Part shown: piece by piece, positions 17,152-25,586 of the stretch
Numbering within the stretch: position 1 is the first letter of the stretch
Layout of the letters: each line of letters opens with the position of its first letter
From: Sphingomonadales bacterium
GTDB lineage: Bacteria; Pseudomonadota; Alphaproteobacteria; Sphingomonadales; Sphingomonadaceae
DNA length: 64,000 bases
Direction of reading: 5' to 3'
NCBI GenBank assembly: GCA_009995225.1
Contig: JAACPW010000003.1
Span: forward strand, 124,001-188,000
The notes under the pieces: model-generated
What the model was told of the DNA's origin: nothing
Databases searched by the model: none
The model's input: only the letters and a program-made list of their open reading frames with translations
Made by a program: the position numbers and the translations under genes

Positions 17152-18420
17152 GTGCATCGCAGCGAACATCACAAGCCCGCCATCCGGAATGACCATGTTC
17201 CCCTTGGCCAAGCCTTCCGCGCCACGCGTGCGCTGACCGAGGCACTCGTTGCACCCCTCAGCGATGCCGATGCCTCTATCCAGTCGATGGAGGACGCCAG
17301 CCCCGCCAAGTGGCATCTTGCCCACACGACATGGTTCTGGGAAACCTTCCTGCTGCGCGAACACGCGCCCGGTTACAGCCTGTTCCGCGAGGATTGGCCC
17401 TTCCTGTTCAATTCCTACTACGAGTCCGAAGGCGCACGGATCAGCCGCACCGCGCGCGGGATGCTGTCGCGCCCGACGCTGGACGAAGTGCTTGAATGGC
17501 GGGGGATCGTGAATGACGCCATGACGCCCCTGCTTGATGATCCGGCATTTGGCGATCTGATTGCACTTGGCGTGGCGCATGAACAGCAGCACACCGAATT
17601 GCTGCTGACCGATATCAAGCACGCCCTGTTCCAGAACCCGCTTGGCCCGGCGATGTGGGAGGGATCGGCCCCCGCATCAGGTTCAACGGCGCCTATGGAC
17701 TGGCACCAGCACCCCGGCGGCATCGCGCTGGTCGGGCATGACGCTGACAGTTTCGCCTTCGACAATGAAGGCCCGCGCCACCGCGTTCTGCTTGAACCCT
17801 TCACGCTGGCCGACCGGCTGGTCACCAATGGCGAATGGGACGCTTTCATTGCCGATGGCGGCTATGCCGATGCACGGCTGTGGCTTTCCGATGGCTGGGC
17901 CTGGGTGCAACGCGAAGGGATCGCCGGACCGCTGTACTGGCGTGAGGGCGAGCATTTTATCCATCAGGGCTGGCAGGCGCGCGATCCGAACGCCCCTGTC
18001 ACACACATCTCCCACTTCGAAGCCGATGCCTTCGCCACTTGGGCAGGCGCGCGGCTTCCCACCGAATTTGAATGGGAAGCGATCGCGCGCGGGCAGGACG
18101 GCAGTTCGTCCGCGCCCGCGCATGATCCGACCGGCGGCAACCAGCTTGATAGCGCCGCGCCGCCGCTTCCGACGGGCGGCCCCGATCTGTTCGGCGATTG
18201 CTGGCAATTCACCCGTTCGTCCTACCTGCCCTATCCCGGCTTCCGCCCGGCGGCAGGCGCGGTGGGCGAATACAACGGCAAGTTCATGAGCGGGCAGGTC
18301 ATCCTGCGCGGTGCTTCCTGCGCCACCGTGCGCGGCCATTCGCGTGCCTCCTATCGCAATTTCTTCTACCCCCATCAGCGCTGGCAATTCACCGGGCTGA
18401 GACTGGCCAAGGATGCCTGA
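17152..18420 (+). CDS. egtB: Ergothioneine biosynthesis protein EgtB (iron sulfoxide synthase)
   Basis: 422 residues. An N-terminal DinB-like domain holds the three-histidine iron site: His58 in HLAHTTW and His143/His147 in HEQQHTE. The C-terminal half is an FGE/C-type-lectin fold (RLPTEFEWEAIARG, GDCWQFTRSSYLPYPGF, LRGASCATV). EgtB joins hercynine to a thiol donor (gamma-glutamylcysteine or cysteine) using oxygen. The GTG at 17152 has an AGGAG five bases upstream and gives the family length; an ATG at 17065 adds an unrelated 29 residues. egtD follows immediately. Confidence 0.93.
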   Translation: MHRSEHHKPAIRNDHVPLGQAFRATRALTEALVAPLSDADASIQSMEDASPAKWHLAHTTWFWETFLLREHAPGYSLFREDWPFLFNSYYESEGARISRTARGMLSRPTLDEVLEWRGIVNDAMTPLLDDPAFGDLIALGVAHEQQHTELLLTDIKHALFQNPLGPAMWEGSAPASGSTAPMDWHQHPGGIALVGHDADSFAFDNEGPRHRVLLEPFTLADRLVTNGEWDAFIADGGYADARLWLSDGWAWVQREGIAGPLYWREGEHFIHQGWQARDPNAPVTHISHFEADAFATWAGARLPTEFEWEAIARGQDGSSSAPAHDPTGGNQLDSAAPPLPTGGPDLFGDCWQFTRSSYLPYPGFRPAAGAVGEYNGKFMSGQVILRGASCATVRGHSRASYRNFFYPHQRWQFTGLRLAKDA

Positions 18421-18421
18421 A

Positions 18422-19408
18422 ATGACATCGAACACAGGTCTTCAACTGGTAAATCGCGATGAGGGCGGGGTCGATCTGGCGTTTCGCGCCGACGTATTGG
18501 CCGGTCTCGCCGCGCCGCAAAAGGCGATCCCTGCGCGGTGGTTCTATGACGATGTCGGATCGCAATTGTTCGAGGATATCACCCAGCTTCCCGAATATTA
18601 CCCGACCCGTGCCGAAGCCGCGATTCTCGCCGGCCAGTCGGGCGAGATTGCGGATCTGGTCGGGCCGGGCCGTGCGGTGGTCGAATTCGGATCGGGCTCA
18701 TCGGTGAAGACCCCGCTGCTGCTGTCAGCCATTCAACCGTCTGCCTATGTCCCGCTCGACATCGCAGGCGATTTCCTGCGTGCGTCCTCTGCCGCGCTGG
18801 CCGCGAAGTTTCCGGGTCTTCCCGTCCATCCGGTCGAAGCCGATTTCATGCGTCGCGTGGAATTGCCGGTCGAAGTCGCGAATCTTTCCAAGCTCGGTTT
18901 TTTCCCCGGTTCCACCATCGGCAACATGATCGCCCGCACCGCCACCGATCTGCTGCGTTCGATGCGCGAAACGCTGGGTGAGGGTGCGCTGCTGCTGATC
19001 GGGATGGATCTGGTGAAGGACGAGGACGTATTGCTCGCCGCCTACGACGATGCGGCAGGCGTTACCGCGCAGTTCAATCTCAACCTTCTGACGCGCATCA
19101 ATCATGAGCTTGATGGCGATATTCCGGTTGGTGCCTTCCGTCACGAAGCGCGCTGGAATGACACCTTCGCGCGGATCGAGATGCATCTGGTCGCGGGTAC
19201 TGATGTGACCTTCAGCGTCAGCGAGCAGACATTCACGATGCGTGCGGGTGAAAGCATCCACACCGAAAACAGCCATAAGTTCACCATACGTTCGAGCCAG
19301 ACGCTGCTGGCTGCCGGAGGATGGGAACCACGCGCGCGCTGGACGGATGAAGGCAAGCAGTTTTCGCTGCTGCTGGCGGAAGCCTGCGCGCCGCGGTCTG
19401 CGCCCTGA
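18422..19408 (+). CDS. egtD: L-histidine N-alpha-methyltransferase EgtD
   Basis: 328 residues. The SAM-dependent methyltransferase fold shows RWFYDDVGSQLFEDITQLPEYYPTR in pieces, VEFGSGSSVKT (SAM loop) and LGFFPGSTIGN, all hallmarks of EgtD. It trimethylates histidine to hercynine, the substrate of EgtB. The ATG at 18422 is 8 bases after AAGGA; an ATG at 18413 inside the end of egtB is also possible. With egtB it forms a two-gene ergothioneine operon. Confidence 0.94.
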   Translation: MTSNTGLQLVNRDEGGVDLAFRADVLAGLAAPQKAIPARWFYDDVGSQLFEDITQLPEYYPTRAEAAILAGQSGEIADLVGPGRAVVEFGSGSSVKTPLLLSAIQPSAYVPLDIAGDFLRASSAALAAKFPGLPVHPVEADFMRRVELPVEVANLSKLGFFPGSTIGNMIARTATDLLRSMRETLGEGALLLIGMDLVKDEDVLLAAYDDAAGVTAQFNLNLLTRINHELDGDIPVGAFRHEARWNDTFARIEMHLVAGTDVTFSVSEQTFTMRAGESIHTENSHKFTIRSSQTLLAAGGWEPRARWTDEGKQFSLLLAEACAPRSAP

Positions 19409-19454
19409 CACTTGCAGGGCTGAAACTTCACCGCGCCCCGTGCGTTGCCGCGGC

Positions 19455-20423
19455 ATGGACAACTATTGTGATATTCTGATTATCGGCGGCGGGATGGCGG
19501 GTCTTTCTGCCGCCACTGCCTTGGCCGCTTGCGGGCGACGGATCATCGTGCTCGACAAGGGGCGCGGCCCCGGCGGGCGGATGGCTGCACGGCGCGCGGA
19601 CATTGCGGGCGATACCGTGGGCTTCGATCACGGCGCGCAATATTTCACCGCGCGCGACCCCGCCTTCCGTGGCACCGTCGCAGCCTGGGAAGCGGCAGGC
19701 GTGGCCGCACGCTGGCCCGCTGCGGGCGAAGACGCTTGGGTAGGAACGCCGGGGATGAATGCTTGCGTGAAGGTGATGGCGGCGGCGTTGGATGTGCGTT
19801 GGGGTGTGCGGGCCGAACGGATTACACCGACGCCCGAAGGCTGGAAGGTGCATGCAGGGGACCACACCCTTCACGCCGGAACAGTGCTCGTCGCGGTCCC
19901 CGCTGAACAAGCTGCCGTGCTGCTGGCCGAGACAGCGCCCGATCTGGCGGCGTTGGCGGGAAGCGTCGAATCTGCGCCGTGCTGGGCGGCGATGGCGGGC
20001 TTTGGCGCATCGCTGCCATACACCGATGATACCTTTCGCAGCGAGGCCGGCCCGATCAGCTGGGCGGCGCGCAACTCGGCCAAGCCGGGGCGCAGCGGGG
20101 CCGAGACATGGGTGATCCACGCGTCCCAAACCCGCAGCCGTGCCATCATTGAGCTACCCAAGGATGAAGCTGCGCAAGTCCTGCTGGCCGATTTCTTCGC
20201 CGCCACGGGCACTGCGCCCGTCGCCCCGCTGCATCTCGACGCGCATCGCTGGCTCTATGCATTGCCGCAGGCGCTCAAGGGGGAGGGCGCACGCTTCGAT
20301 CCGGCGCTCAGCCTGGGCATCGCGGGCGATTATTTGCACAGCCCCCGTGTCGAAGGGGCGTGGCTGTCAGGTCAGGCCTTGGCCCGGCAGGTACTCCAGG
20401 CACGGGTGGCCAGCACGTCGTAG
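19455..20423 (+). CDS. Renalase-like FAD-dependent oxidoreductase
   Basis: 322 residues. The N-terminal dinucleotide fold IIGGGMAGLSAATAL, the LDKGRGPGGRMAARR loop and FDHGAQYFTARD are typical of the renalase/amine-oxidase-like flavoproteins, which oxidise isomeric forms of NAD(P)H or amines. The C-terminus has the FAD-closing GIAGDYLHSPRVEGAWLSG. It starts 46 bases after egtD and may be co-transcribed. Its last 52 bases overlap the convergent FkbM gene. Confidence 0.83.
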   Translation: MDNYCDILIIGGGMAGLSAATALAACGRRIIVLDKGRGPGGRMAARRADIAGDTVGFDHGAQYFTARDPAFRGTVAAWEAAGVAARWPAAGEDAWVGTPGMNACVKVMAAALDVRWGVRAERITPTPEGWKVHAGDHTLHAGTVLVAVPAEQAAVLLAETAPDLAALAGSVESAPCWAAMAGFGASLPYTDDTFRSEAGPISWAARNSAKPGRSGAETWVIHASQTRSRAIIELPKDEAAQVLLADFFAATGTAPVAPLHLDAHRWLYALPQALKGEGARFDPALSLGIAGDYLHSPRVEGAWLSGQALARQVLQARVASTS

Positions 20424-21205
20424 TGATGCCCGCGCCCGTATTTGGCAAAATGGGTGAAGCCGGTCGCGCGTAGCACGGCTTCGATTGCGCCTGCGTTGGC
20501 CCAGCGGTCGTCGACTTCGTAGAAAATCGCCTGAACGCGGGCGAAGGCGTGAGTCTTGGCCAGCTCCCCAATCACCACCGCCTCCAGGCCTTCCACGTCG
20601 ATCTTGACGAACATGGGGAGGTTCCCCGCCAGCAGCGGATCGACCAGCGCAGCGTCAATCGTCTGGATCATTACGCCGCCGCCGCTCTGACCTTCGCGCC
20701 CCGCCAGTGTTGCGGTGCCCGTGTGATCGGCCGCCACACTGATCTCGACTGCGCCCACGCTGTCCGCGATGGCGAGCTGGTGCAGAACCGTCCGCTCGGC
20801 CCCGCCGTTGAGCGTTACGTTGGCCGCCAGCCGGGCATGGGTGGCGGGCACCGGCTCGAAGGCGATGATCGTGCGGCATTTGGGGTTTTGCGCCGCGATG
20901 AGCGAATAGAGTCCCTGATTGGCACCGATATCGACGAACACGAAGTCATCGCGCTGGCCCGCCAACAGATCGGACAGATCGCGGCCATAGGTGCCGAAAA
21001 TGCAATAGCGGAAGGTCGTGTCCTGCCAGTTGGGCGTCATCAGCACGCCGTAGGCCGAGCGCACCGGACCATCGCCGCGCGCTGCCAGCACCGGCGACAA
21101 GGCCGCAGCCTTCCATTTGCGAAGCGTCTTGACCACGCCGTAACGCCAGAAAGCCGTGAGATTAGCCAAGGGTGGTCTTTCCTTCGAGAAATGCAGTGAT
21201 CGCAT
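20372..21205 (-). CDS. FkbM family methyltransferase
   Basis: 277 residues. SAM-binding FVDIGANQGLYSLIA and the FkbM signatures AFEPVPATHARLAANV and FVKIDVEGLEAVVIG are clear. FkbM enzymes O-methylate sugars and other small molecules. The ATG at 21205 overlaps the preceding gene by 44 bases; a TTG at 21169, behind an AAGGAAA site and overlapping the preceding stop by 8 bases, is an attractive alternative start. Last gene of the four-gene surface-polymer operon, so methylation of that polymer is the likely job. Confidence 0.86.
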   Translation of the reverse strand: MRSLHFSKERPPLANLTAFWRYGVVKTLRKWKAAALSPVLAARGDGPVRSAYGVLMTPNWQDTTFRYCIFGTYGRDLSDLLAGQRDDFVFVDIGANQGLYSLIAAQNPKCRTIIAFEPVPATHARLAANVTLNGGAERTVLHQLAIADSVGAVEISVAADHTGTATLAGREGQSGGGVMIQTIDAALVDPLLAGNLPMFVKIDVEGLEAVVIGELAKTHAFARVQAIFYEVDDRWANAGAIEAVLRATGFTHFAKYGRGHHYDVLATRAWSTCRAKA

Positions 21206-22334
21206 CCGCCGCCCGTTCGGCTGAGGGGCGGTCCGAAAGCGAGAAGGTCGCGTCGATCAATGCCGCTTGCGTGGGCGCATAGCCCGGATGCGAGGCGACC
21301 GCAGCATCAATCGCATCGAGCAGGCCATCTGTGCCGTCCAGCACCGAGCCTGCACGCCAATGCAGATAGTTGGGGTCATCCTGCCACGCGGTGCCATGCG
21401 AGTTCAGAAACAGGCAGGGGCGGGGCTTTCGCAGGAATTCATAGACCTGACTGCTGACATCGCCGAGGTAGATATCGGCCCGGTTGGTATAGCTCATGTC
21501 GCTGCTTGCCGCGCTGCCCGTGTCGACATGAATGCGCGGATCGGCGCAGGTTTCGGGGCCGGGAGGGGTGACGCGGGCAAGGCTGGGCGGGTCCACCGTA
21601 ACCACCCACTTGCGTTCGAACAGCATCACATGGGGCGCGAAGATCAGGTTGTAGCGATCCTGAGTGCGGAACGCCTCGATCACCGCCGCGCCATGCTTGA
21701 ACCAGCTCGACAACTTGGGGGAAGGGTGAGGGTTGTAGATGACCACCGGCCGCTGAGGCGCGGGAAAGGTGTCGGCGAAGCGATTTTCTGCGCACAGATC
21801 GAACTTGGGATAACCCACCAGCGCGATTTGTTCAGGCGAAAGTCCCGCATCGGCGATCAATCGGTTGCGGATCTTGGGGCCGGACACCAGCACAAGATCG
21901 AATCCTGCGCTCTCCTTGTTGAACCCGATTGCCCGGTCGCCCGCACCGTGGCGGGTGTGGATCAGCTTGAGGTTGCCAAGGCCGTAGCGCGACTTGAGCA
22001 GCAGCGTGGTTTTCTCCGAAACCACCACCGCATCGAAGCTGGCGAAGAAATCGAGATTGTCACGGTAGATGAGCAGCTTTGTCGCAGGCACCAGCCGTTC
22101 AAGCGCGCCGGCCAAGGCTTGCGAGCCGCTGCGTTTGAGGCCGAGTTTCACCAGTTCCACCCGCGCCAGCAGCTCCGGTTCGGCCTGCCTCACAATCTCG
22201 TCGCGGATCGCATCCTTCACATAGGCCAGCACGATGCAGTGACGCCCCCGCGCCGCCAGCGCCAGCGCGATGGGCAGAGAATGGGCCAATTGATGCGTCT
22301 GATCGTGGTTGAAGAGAAAACAGATGCGCTTCAT
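21162..22334 (-). CDS. CDP-glycerol glycerophosphotransferase-like (surface polymer) transferase
   Basis: 390 residues. The C-terminal half has the TagB/TagF-like features LVGYPKFD, VIYNPHPSPKLSSWFKHG and YLGDVSSQVYEFL. Members transfer polyol phosphate from CDP-polyol to glycans or teichoic-acid chains. No membrane anchor is visible. The ATG at 22334 overlaps the HAD gene stop by 4 bases (ATGA), giving the start MKRICFLFNHDQ. Neighbouring nucleotidyltransferase and phosphatase genes fit synthesis of an activated polyol phosphate donor. The exact polyol is not readable from sequence. Confidence 0.75.
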   Translation of the reverse strand: MKRICFLFNHDQTHQLAHSLPIALALAARGRHCIVLAYVKDAIRDEIVRQAEPELLARVELVKLGLKRSGSQALAGALERLVPATKLLIYRDNLDFFASFDAVVVSEKTTLLLKSRYGLGNLKLIHTRHGAGDRAIGFNKESAGFDLVLVSGPKIRNRLIADAGLSPEQIALVGYPKFDLCAENRFADTFPAPQRPVVIYNPHPSPKLSSWFKHGAAVIEAFRTQDRYNLIFAPHVMLFERKWVVTVDPPSLARVTPPGPETCADPRIHVDTGSAASSDMSYTNRADIYLGDVSSQVYEFLRKPRPCLFLNSHGTAWQDDPNYLHWRAGSVLDGTDGLLDAIDAAVASHPGYAPTQAALIDATFSLSDRPSAERAADAITAFLEGKTTLG

Positions 22335-22993
22335 GCCGCGCTCCAGTCTGCCTGCGTCCAACCGTGCTGGGGCCTCGCATAGCGGCCCACAAGCACGCCT
22401 GCGTCCGCAAAGTTCAGGATCGGCGCATCGCTGGCGTGATCGGTGTAGGCGGTGATGTGGCAATCGGCACGGGAAAGGGCTTGGGCTGCCAGCCATTCCT
22501 CGATGCGAGCGACTTTCTGACCGCCATAATTGTTTTCGCCAGCAATCGCGGAGCGCAGGTTGCCGTGCTGGTCGCGCTGGTGATGGGTGGCGATACAGGC
22601 TTCAAAGCCAAGCGCCTTTGCCAAAGCCTCGGCGTAGATTTCGGGCGCAGCGGTGACGAGGACGAGCCGCACGCCGTTCGCACGGTCCGCGGCAATTTGC
22701 GCGCGCGCGCCGGGCTGGATATTGCGCGCCAGTTGCCGTGCCACAAAAGCATCGATCCGGGGCTGCAACCGGGCATTGCGCACCTCGCGCCCGACCAGCA
22801 AGCGCAGGCCGAATTGCTTGAGCGGCTTCCGGCCATAAAGCTTCGCCTTGTAGCCGAGCATCGCCACCACCCACAGCGGCACACCCAGCAGCCGCAGCGG
22901 ATTGCCGTTTGCCGCCATGTGGACCAGAAACGGCGTGAAGGTTGGCGCGCGGGTCACCGTCCGGTCAAGGTCGTAGAGGGCGATGCGTTGCAA
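22331..22993 (-). CDS. HAD-IB family phosphatase (SerB-like)
   Basis: 220 residues. Motif I is DLDRTVTR (Asp8 nucleophile, Asp10 acid), motif II is in LVLVTAAPE, and motif IV is YTDHASDAPIL. A cap region carries a hydrophobic segment (about 35-50). HAD-IB enzymes dephosphorylate small phosphate esters such as phosphoserine or glycerol phosphate. It starts 5 bases after the nucleotidyltransferase and overlaps the transferase gene, so it belongs to the polymer operon. Confidence 0.85.
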   Translation of the reverse strand: MQRIALYDLDRTVTRAPTFTPFLVHMAANGNPLRLLGVPLWVVAMLGYKAKLYGRKPLKQFGLRLLVGREVRNARLQPRIDAFVARQLARNIQPGARAQIAADRANGVRLVLVTAAPEIYAEALAKALGFEACIATHHQRDQHGNLRSAIAGENNYGGQKVARIEEWLAAQALSRADCHITAYTDHASDAPILNFADAGVLVGRYARPQHGWTQADWSAA

Positions 22994-22998
22994 GGCGC

Positions 22999-23793
22999 TT
23001 AGTCCCGTTCCGCCAACAGGCGTTCAGCGAGCGTATGATCTTCAACCTTGTCGACATCGACACCCATTCGCCCATCCGACAACAGCACGGGCGCCGCCGA
23101 CGCGCCCAGCCTGGCGCCCGCCGCTGCGAGGGCTTCGTGAACGGTCATGCGCCGCAGCAGCAGCTTTAGCATCAACACCGGGCCAAAATGCGCCGCGAGC
23201 CGCAGCACGGACTTGCGATCCTGTTCGACTTGCTCCCAGAAGGTCAGCGCGTTGCGTGCGGCCGGGGCCGACAGGGCAAACAGGTTCGCGCCCGTGTAAG
23301 CGCCGCCCTTGAAGGTCAGCCAGGTGCGCGTATTGGGGCCGACGGCGGCTTCCAGACGGCTGCGCTCCACCAACGCCACCGACACATCGCTTGTGCCCGC
23401 GCCTGCAACGAACTCGGCAAGCGTTGCGGGGGTCAGCATGACGTTATCGGCGGTTGTCACCAGCACCGGCAGGCCGATGGCCGGATCCCCAATCGCATCG
23501 CGCACCGACCCGCTGATGGTTCGGCCCGAGACACGGGCGGTGATGCGCGGTTCGGCGGCGGCCCAGGCAAGATCGGGATGGACGAGCAATTCAGGGGCGT
23601 TCTGCGCGAGCACGATGATCCGCGCGACCTGCGGCGCATCGGCCAGCGCCGTAAGCACCCGCCCCAGCATCGTTTCGCCTGCGACGGCGATGAGCGCCTT
23701 GGCCTCGACCCCGAAATGGGCCGCGACAGGATCCACGCCCGGCCGCTGTCCGGCCAGCACCAGCGCGGTCCAGCCGTGCGGTTCATGGGTCAT
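22999..23793 (-). CDS. Nucleotidyltransferase (MobA-like NTP transferase) family protein
   Basis: 264 residues. The N-terminal fold begins TALVLAGQRPGVDPVAAHFG and has a KALIAVAGETMLGRVL loop and the TTADNVMLTP metal-binding stretch, matching NTP transferase domains. The classical GGxGTR loop is replaced by GQRPG, which marks a distinct subfamily. First gene of the operon, so it may make the CDP- or other NDP-activated donor used by the CDP-glycerol-type transferase two genes on. Substrate inferred, not shown. Confidence 0.75.
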   Translation of the reverse strand: MTHEPHGWTALVLAGQRPGVDPVAAHFGVEAKALIAVAGETMLGRVLTALADAPQVARIIVLAQNAPELLVHPDLAWAAAEPRITARVSGRTISGSVRDAIGDPAIGLPVLVTTADNVMLTPATLAEFVAGAGTSDVSVALVERSRLEAAVGPNTRTWLTFKGGAYTGANLFALSAPAARNALTFWEQVEQDRKSVLRLAAHFGPVLMLKLLLRRMTVHEALAAAGARLGASAAPVLLSDGRMGVDVDKVEDHTLAERLLAERD

Positions 23794-23814
23794 GGCGGGA
23801 AACCTCGGCGGGAG

Positions 23815-23857
23815 AGCGGGGCGGGGCGACGGCTCCCCTTTCAGGCGCCGCCCCGCT
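23815..23857 (-). terminator. GC-rich hairpin between halogenase-like and polymer genes
   Basis: AGCGGGGCGG (23815-23824) pairs perfectly with CCGCCCCGCT (23848-23857) around a 23-base loop. It lies just after the halogenase-like gene on the minus strand. There is no good T-run, so termination is only probable. Confidence 0.4.
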
Positions 23858-23880
23858 TTGTCAAGAATCGCGCTTTGGTG

Positions 23881-25410
23881 TCATGCCGCCAGCGGAGCCG
23901 GACAATAGCGCGCCAGATAATCGCCGTGCCCCGGCATGGCCTGCACAAGATAGCGGATCGACTTTTCCATCTCGTCCACCTCGGTCCGGGTGGTGGCCGT
24001 ATCGAGCGAGTCGGCCATCGCGTTATGGCCGCCCATTTGGATGCCCTGGCCCATCATCACGGCAGCCCAGCTTGTTTCGGTAAACAGCTCGTCCTCCTCG
24101 CGGAAGATCTGGCCATTGGCGCGGAAGATTTCGACCTTTTCCTTGAGCGTGTCGGGCACGTCCATGGTGCGGACGTAGTTCCAGAAATCGGAGTCGGTGC
24201 GCTGCGTGGCGTTATAGTGCAGGATCAGGAAGTCGCGAATGCGGGCATATTCGCGGCCCGTCAGGCGGTTGAAGGTATCCTCCTGCACCTGCGTGATCCC
24301 GTCGAGCGATAGCAGCGAGATCAGCTTGTCGATCCCGGTGTTGATGAGGTGGATCGAGGTCGATTCCAGCGGTTCCATGAACCCGGCCGCAAGGCCGAGC
24401 GCGACCACGTTCTTGTTCCAGAATTTCCTGCGGCGCCCAGTGGTGAAGCGCAGCCAATTGGGCTCGGCCTGCGGCTTGCCCGCGATATTGCCGAGCAGGA
24501 TGTCGAGCGCCGGTTGGTCTTCCATATAGGACGAGCAATAGACGTGACCGTTGCCGTTGCGGTGCTGGAGCGGCACCTGCCATTGCCAGCCTGCGCTGTG
24601 GGCGGTGGCGCGGGTGAAGGGCGGGGGCGGGCTGCCATCCTCGCGTTGGCAGGGGAGCGCAACGGCGCGATTGCACGGCAGATAACGGCTCCAGTCGTCA
24701 TAACCGGTCTTCAGCGCCTGTTCGATCAGCAGGCCGCGGAAGCCCGAGCAATCCACGAACAGATCGCCCGCAAACTTCCGCCCGTCCTCCAGCGTGACGC
24801 CTGTGACGAAGCCGGTTTCACCATCCAGCGCCACATCGTCCACCTTGCCTTCCTGGCGTACGACACCGCGCGTTTCGGCAAAGCGGCGCAGGAAGGCGGC
24901 GTAGCGGCCCGCATCGAGGTGATAGGCGTAATTGACTGGCGGCAGATCGTCGCGCTTGAAGTCTTGAGTGCGGGCGAACTTGCCGAAATAGGCCGCCATG
25001 GTTTCCACGTTGAAGACCTGGATCGGGCGTTTGTCTCCGGCGCGGTTCATGCGATGCCAGATGTGGTGAAAGCTGATCCCCCCCATCGTGTAACCATAGG
25101 CGCCGAAGGGGTGGATGTAGCTGTCGCCCAGCTTGCCCCAGTTTTCAAACTGAATACCCAGTTTGAAGGTACCGCCGACTTCGGCCAGCATCTCGCTTTC
25201 CGTGATGCCCAGCAGATCGTTGAAGCCGACAAAGGGGGGAATCGTGGCTTCGCCCACGCCGACCGTCCCGATGGTTTCGGATTCGATCAGCGTGATTTCC
25301 ACAGCCCTGCCAGCCTTGATGCGCGACAGGGCGGCCGCTGCCATCCAACCGGCCGTGCCGCCGCCGACGATGATAATCCGTTCAATTGCCACGTTTTCCT
25401 CGATCCCCAT
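23881..25410 (-). CDS. Flavin-dependent tryptophan-halogenase-like protein
   Basis: 509 residues. FAD-binding GGGTAGW near the start, GVGEATIPPF, a lysine in TFKLGIQFENW where halogenases have the catalytic Lys, and a WQWQVP version of the WxWxIP motif. The fold is that of tryptophan halogenases. Members next to TonB receptors of sugar loci in Caulobacter and sphingomonads have no proven halogenase activity. It diverges from the TonB receptor gene, with a LacI-type palindrome between, so it is probably co-regulated with the glucan locus. The ATG at 25410 is chosen from AGAGG upstream and the normal start just before the FAD loop. Confidence 0.85.
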   Translation of the reverse strand: MGIEENVAIERIIIVGGGTAGWMAAAALSRIKAGRAVEITLIESETIGTVGVGEATIPPFVGFNDLLGITESEMLAEVGGTFKLGIQFENWGKLGDSYIHPFGAYGYTMGGISFHHIWHRMNRAGDKRPIQVFNVETMAAYFGKFARTQDFKRDDLPPVNYAYHLDAGRYAAFLRRFAETRGVVRQEGKVDDVALDGETGFVTGVTLEDGRKFAGDLFVDCSGFRGLLIEQALKTGYDDWSRYLPCNRAVALPCQREDGSPPPPFTRATAHSAGWQWQVPLQHRNGNGHVYCSSYMEDQPALDILLGNIAGKPQAEPNWLRFTTGRRRKFWNKNVVALGLAAGFMEPLESTSIHLINTGIDKLISLLSLDGITQVQEDTFNRLTGREYARIRDFLILHYNATQRTDSDFWNYVRTMDVPDTLKEKVEIFRANGQIFREEDELFTETSWAAVMMGQGIQMGGHNAMADSLDTATTRTEVDEMEKSIRYLVQAMPGHGDYLARYCPAPLAA

Positions 25411-25494
25411 AAGGCCTCTGCCGGCCACGCAGGCATGGGATACATCACCCCGCCAAGTGTTGCCAGAATGCAATATGAACATAAGATTACAAGT

Positions 25495-25512
25495 CTTGAG
25501 AACGCTCTCAAG
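25495..25512. promoter_or_regulatory. LacI-type operator in divergent promoter region
   Basis: CTTGAGAACGCTCTCAAG is an 18-base palindrome with 7-base arms and a CG-containing centre, the form of LacI/GalR operators. It lies 85 bases upstream of the halogenase-like start and 75 bases upstream of the TonB receptor start, so it could control both. A related site precedes the GH3 gene. Confidence 0.75.
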
Positions 25513-25586
25513 ATCAGTTAGAAGCGTCTCGCAGACCGCAGGGGCAGGCACGAATCTGTCGCGCGGCAAGGGGAGAGTGAAATATA

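Noticed and set aside
23881..25410. Assignment as a true tryptophan halogenase
   Set aside because: The fold motifs are present, but members in sugar loci have no proven halogenation; the name is used only as -like.
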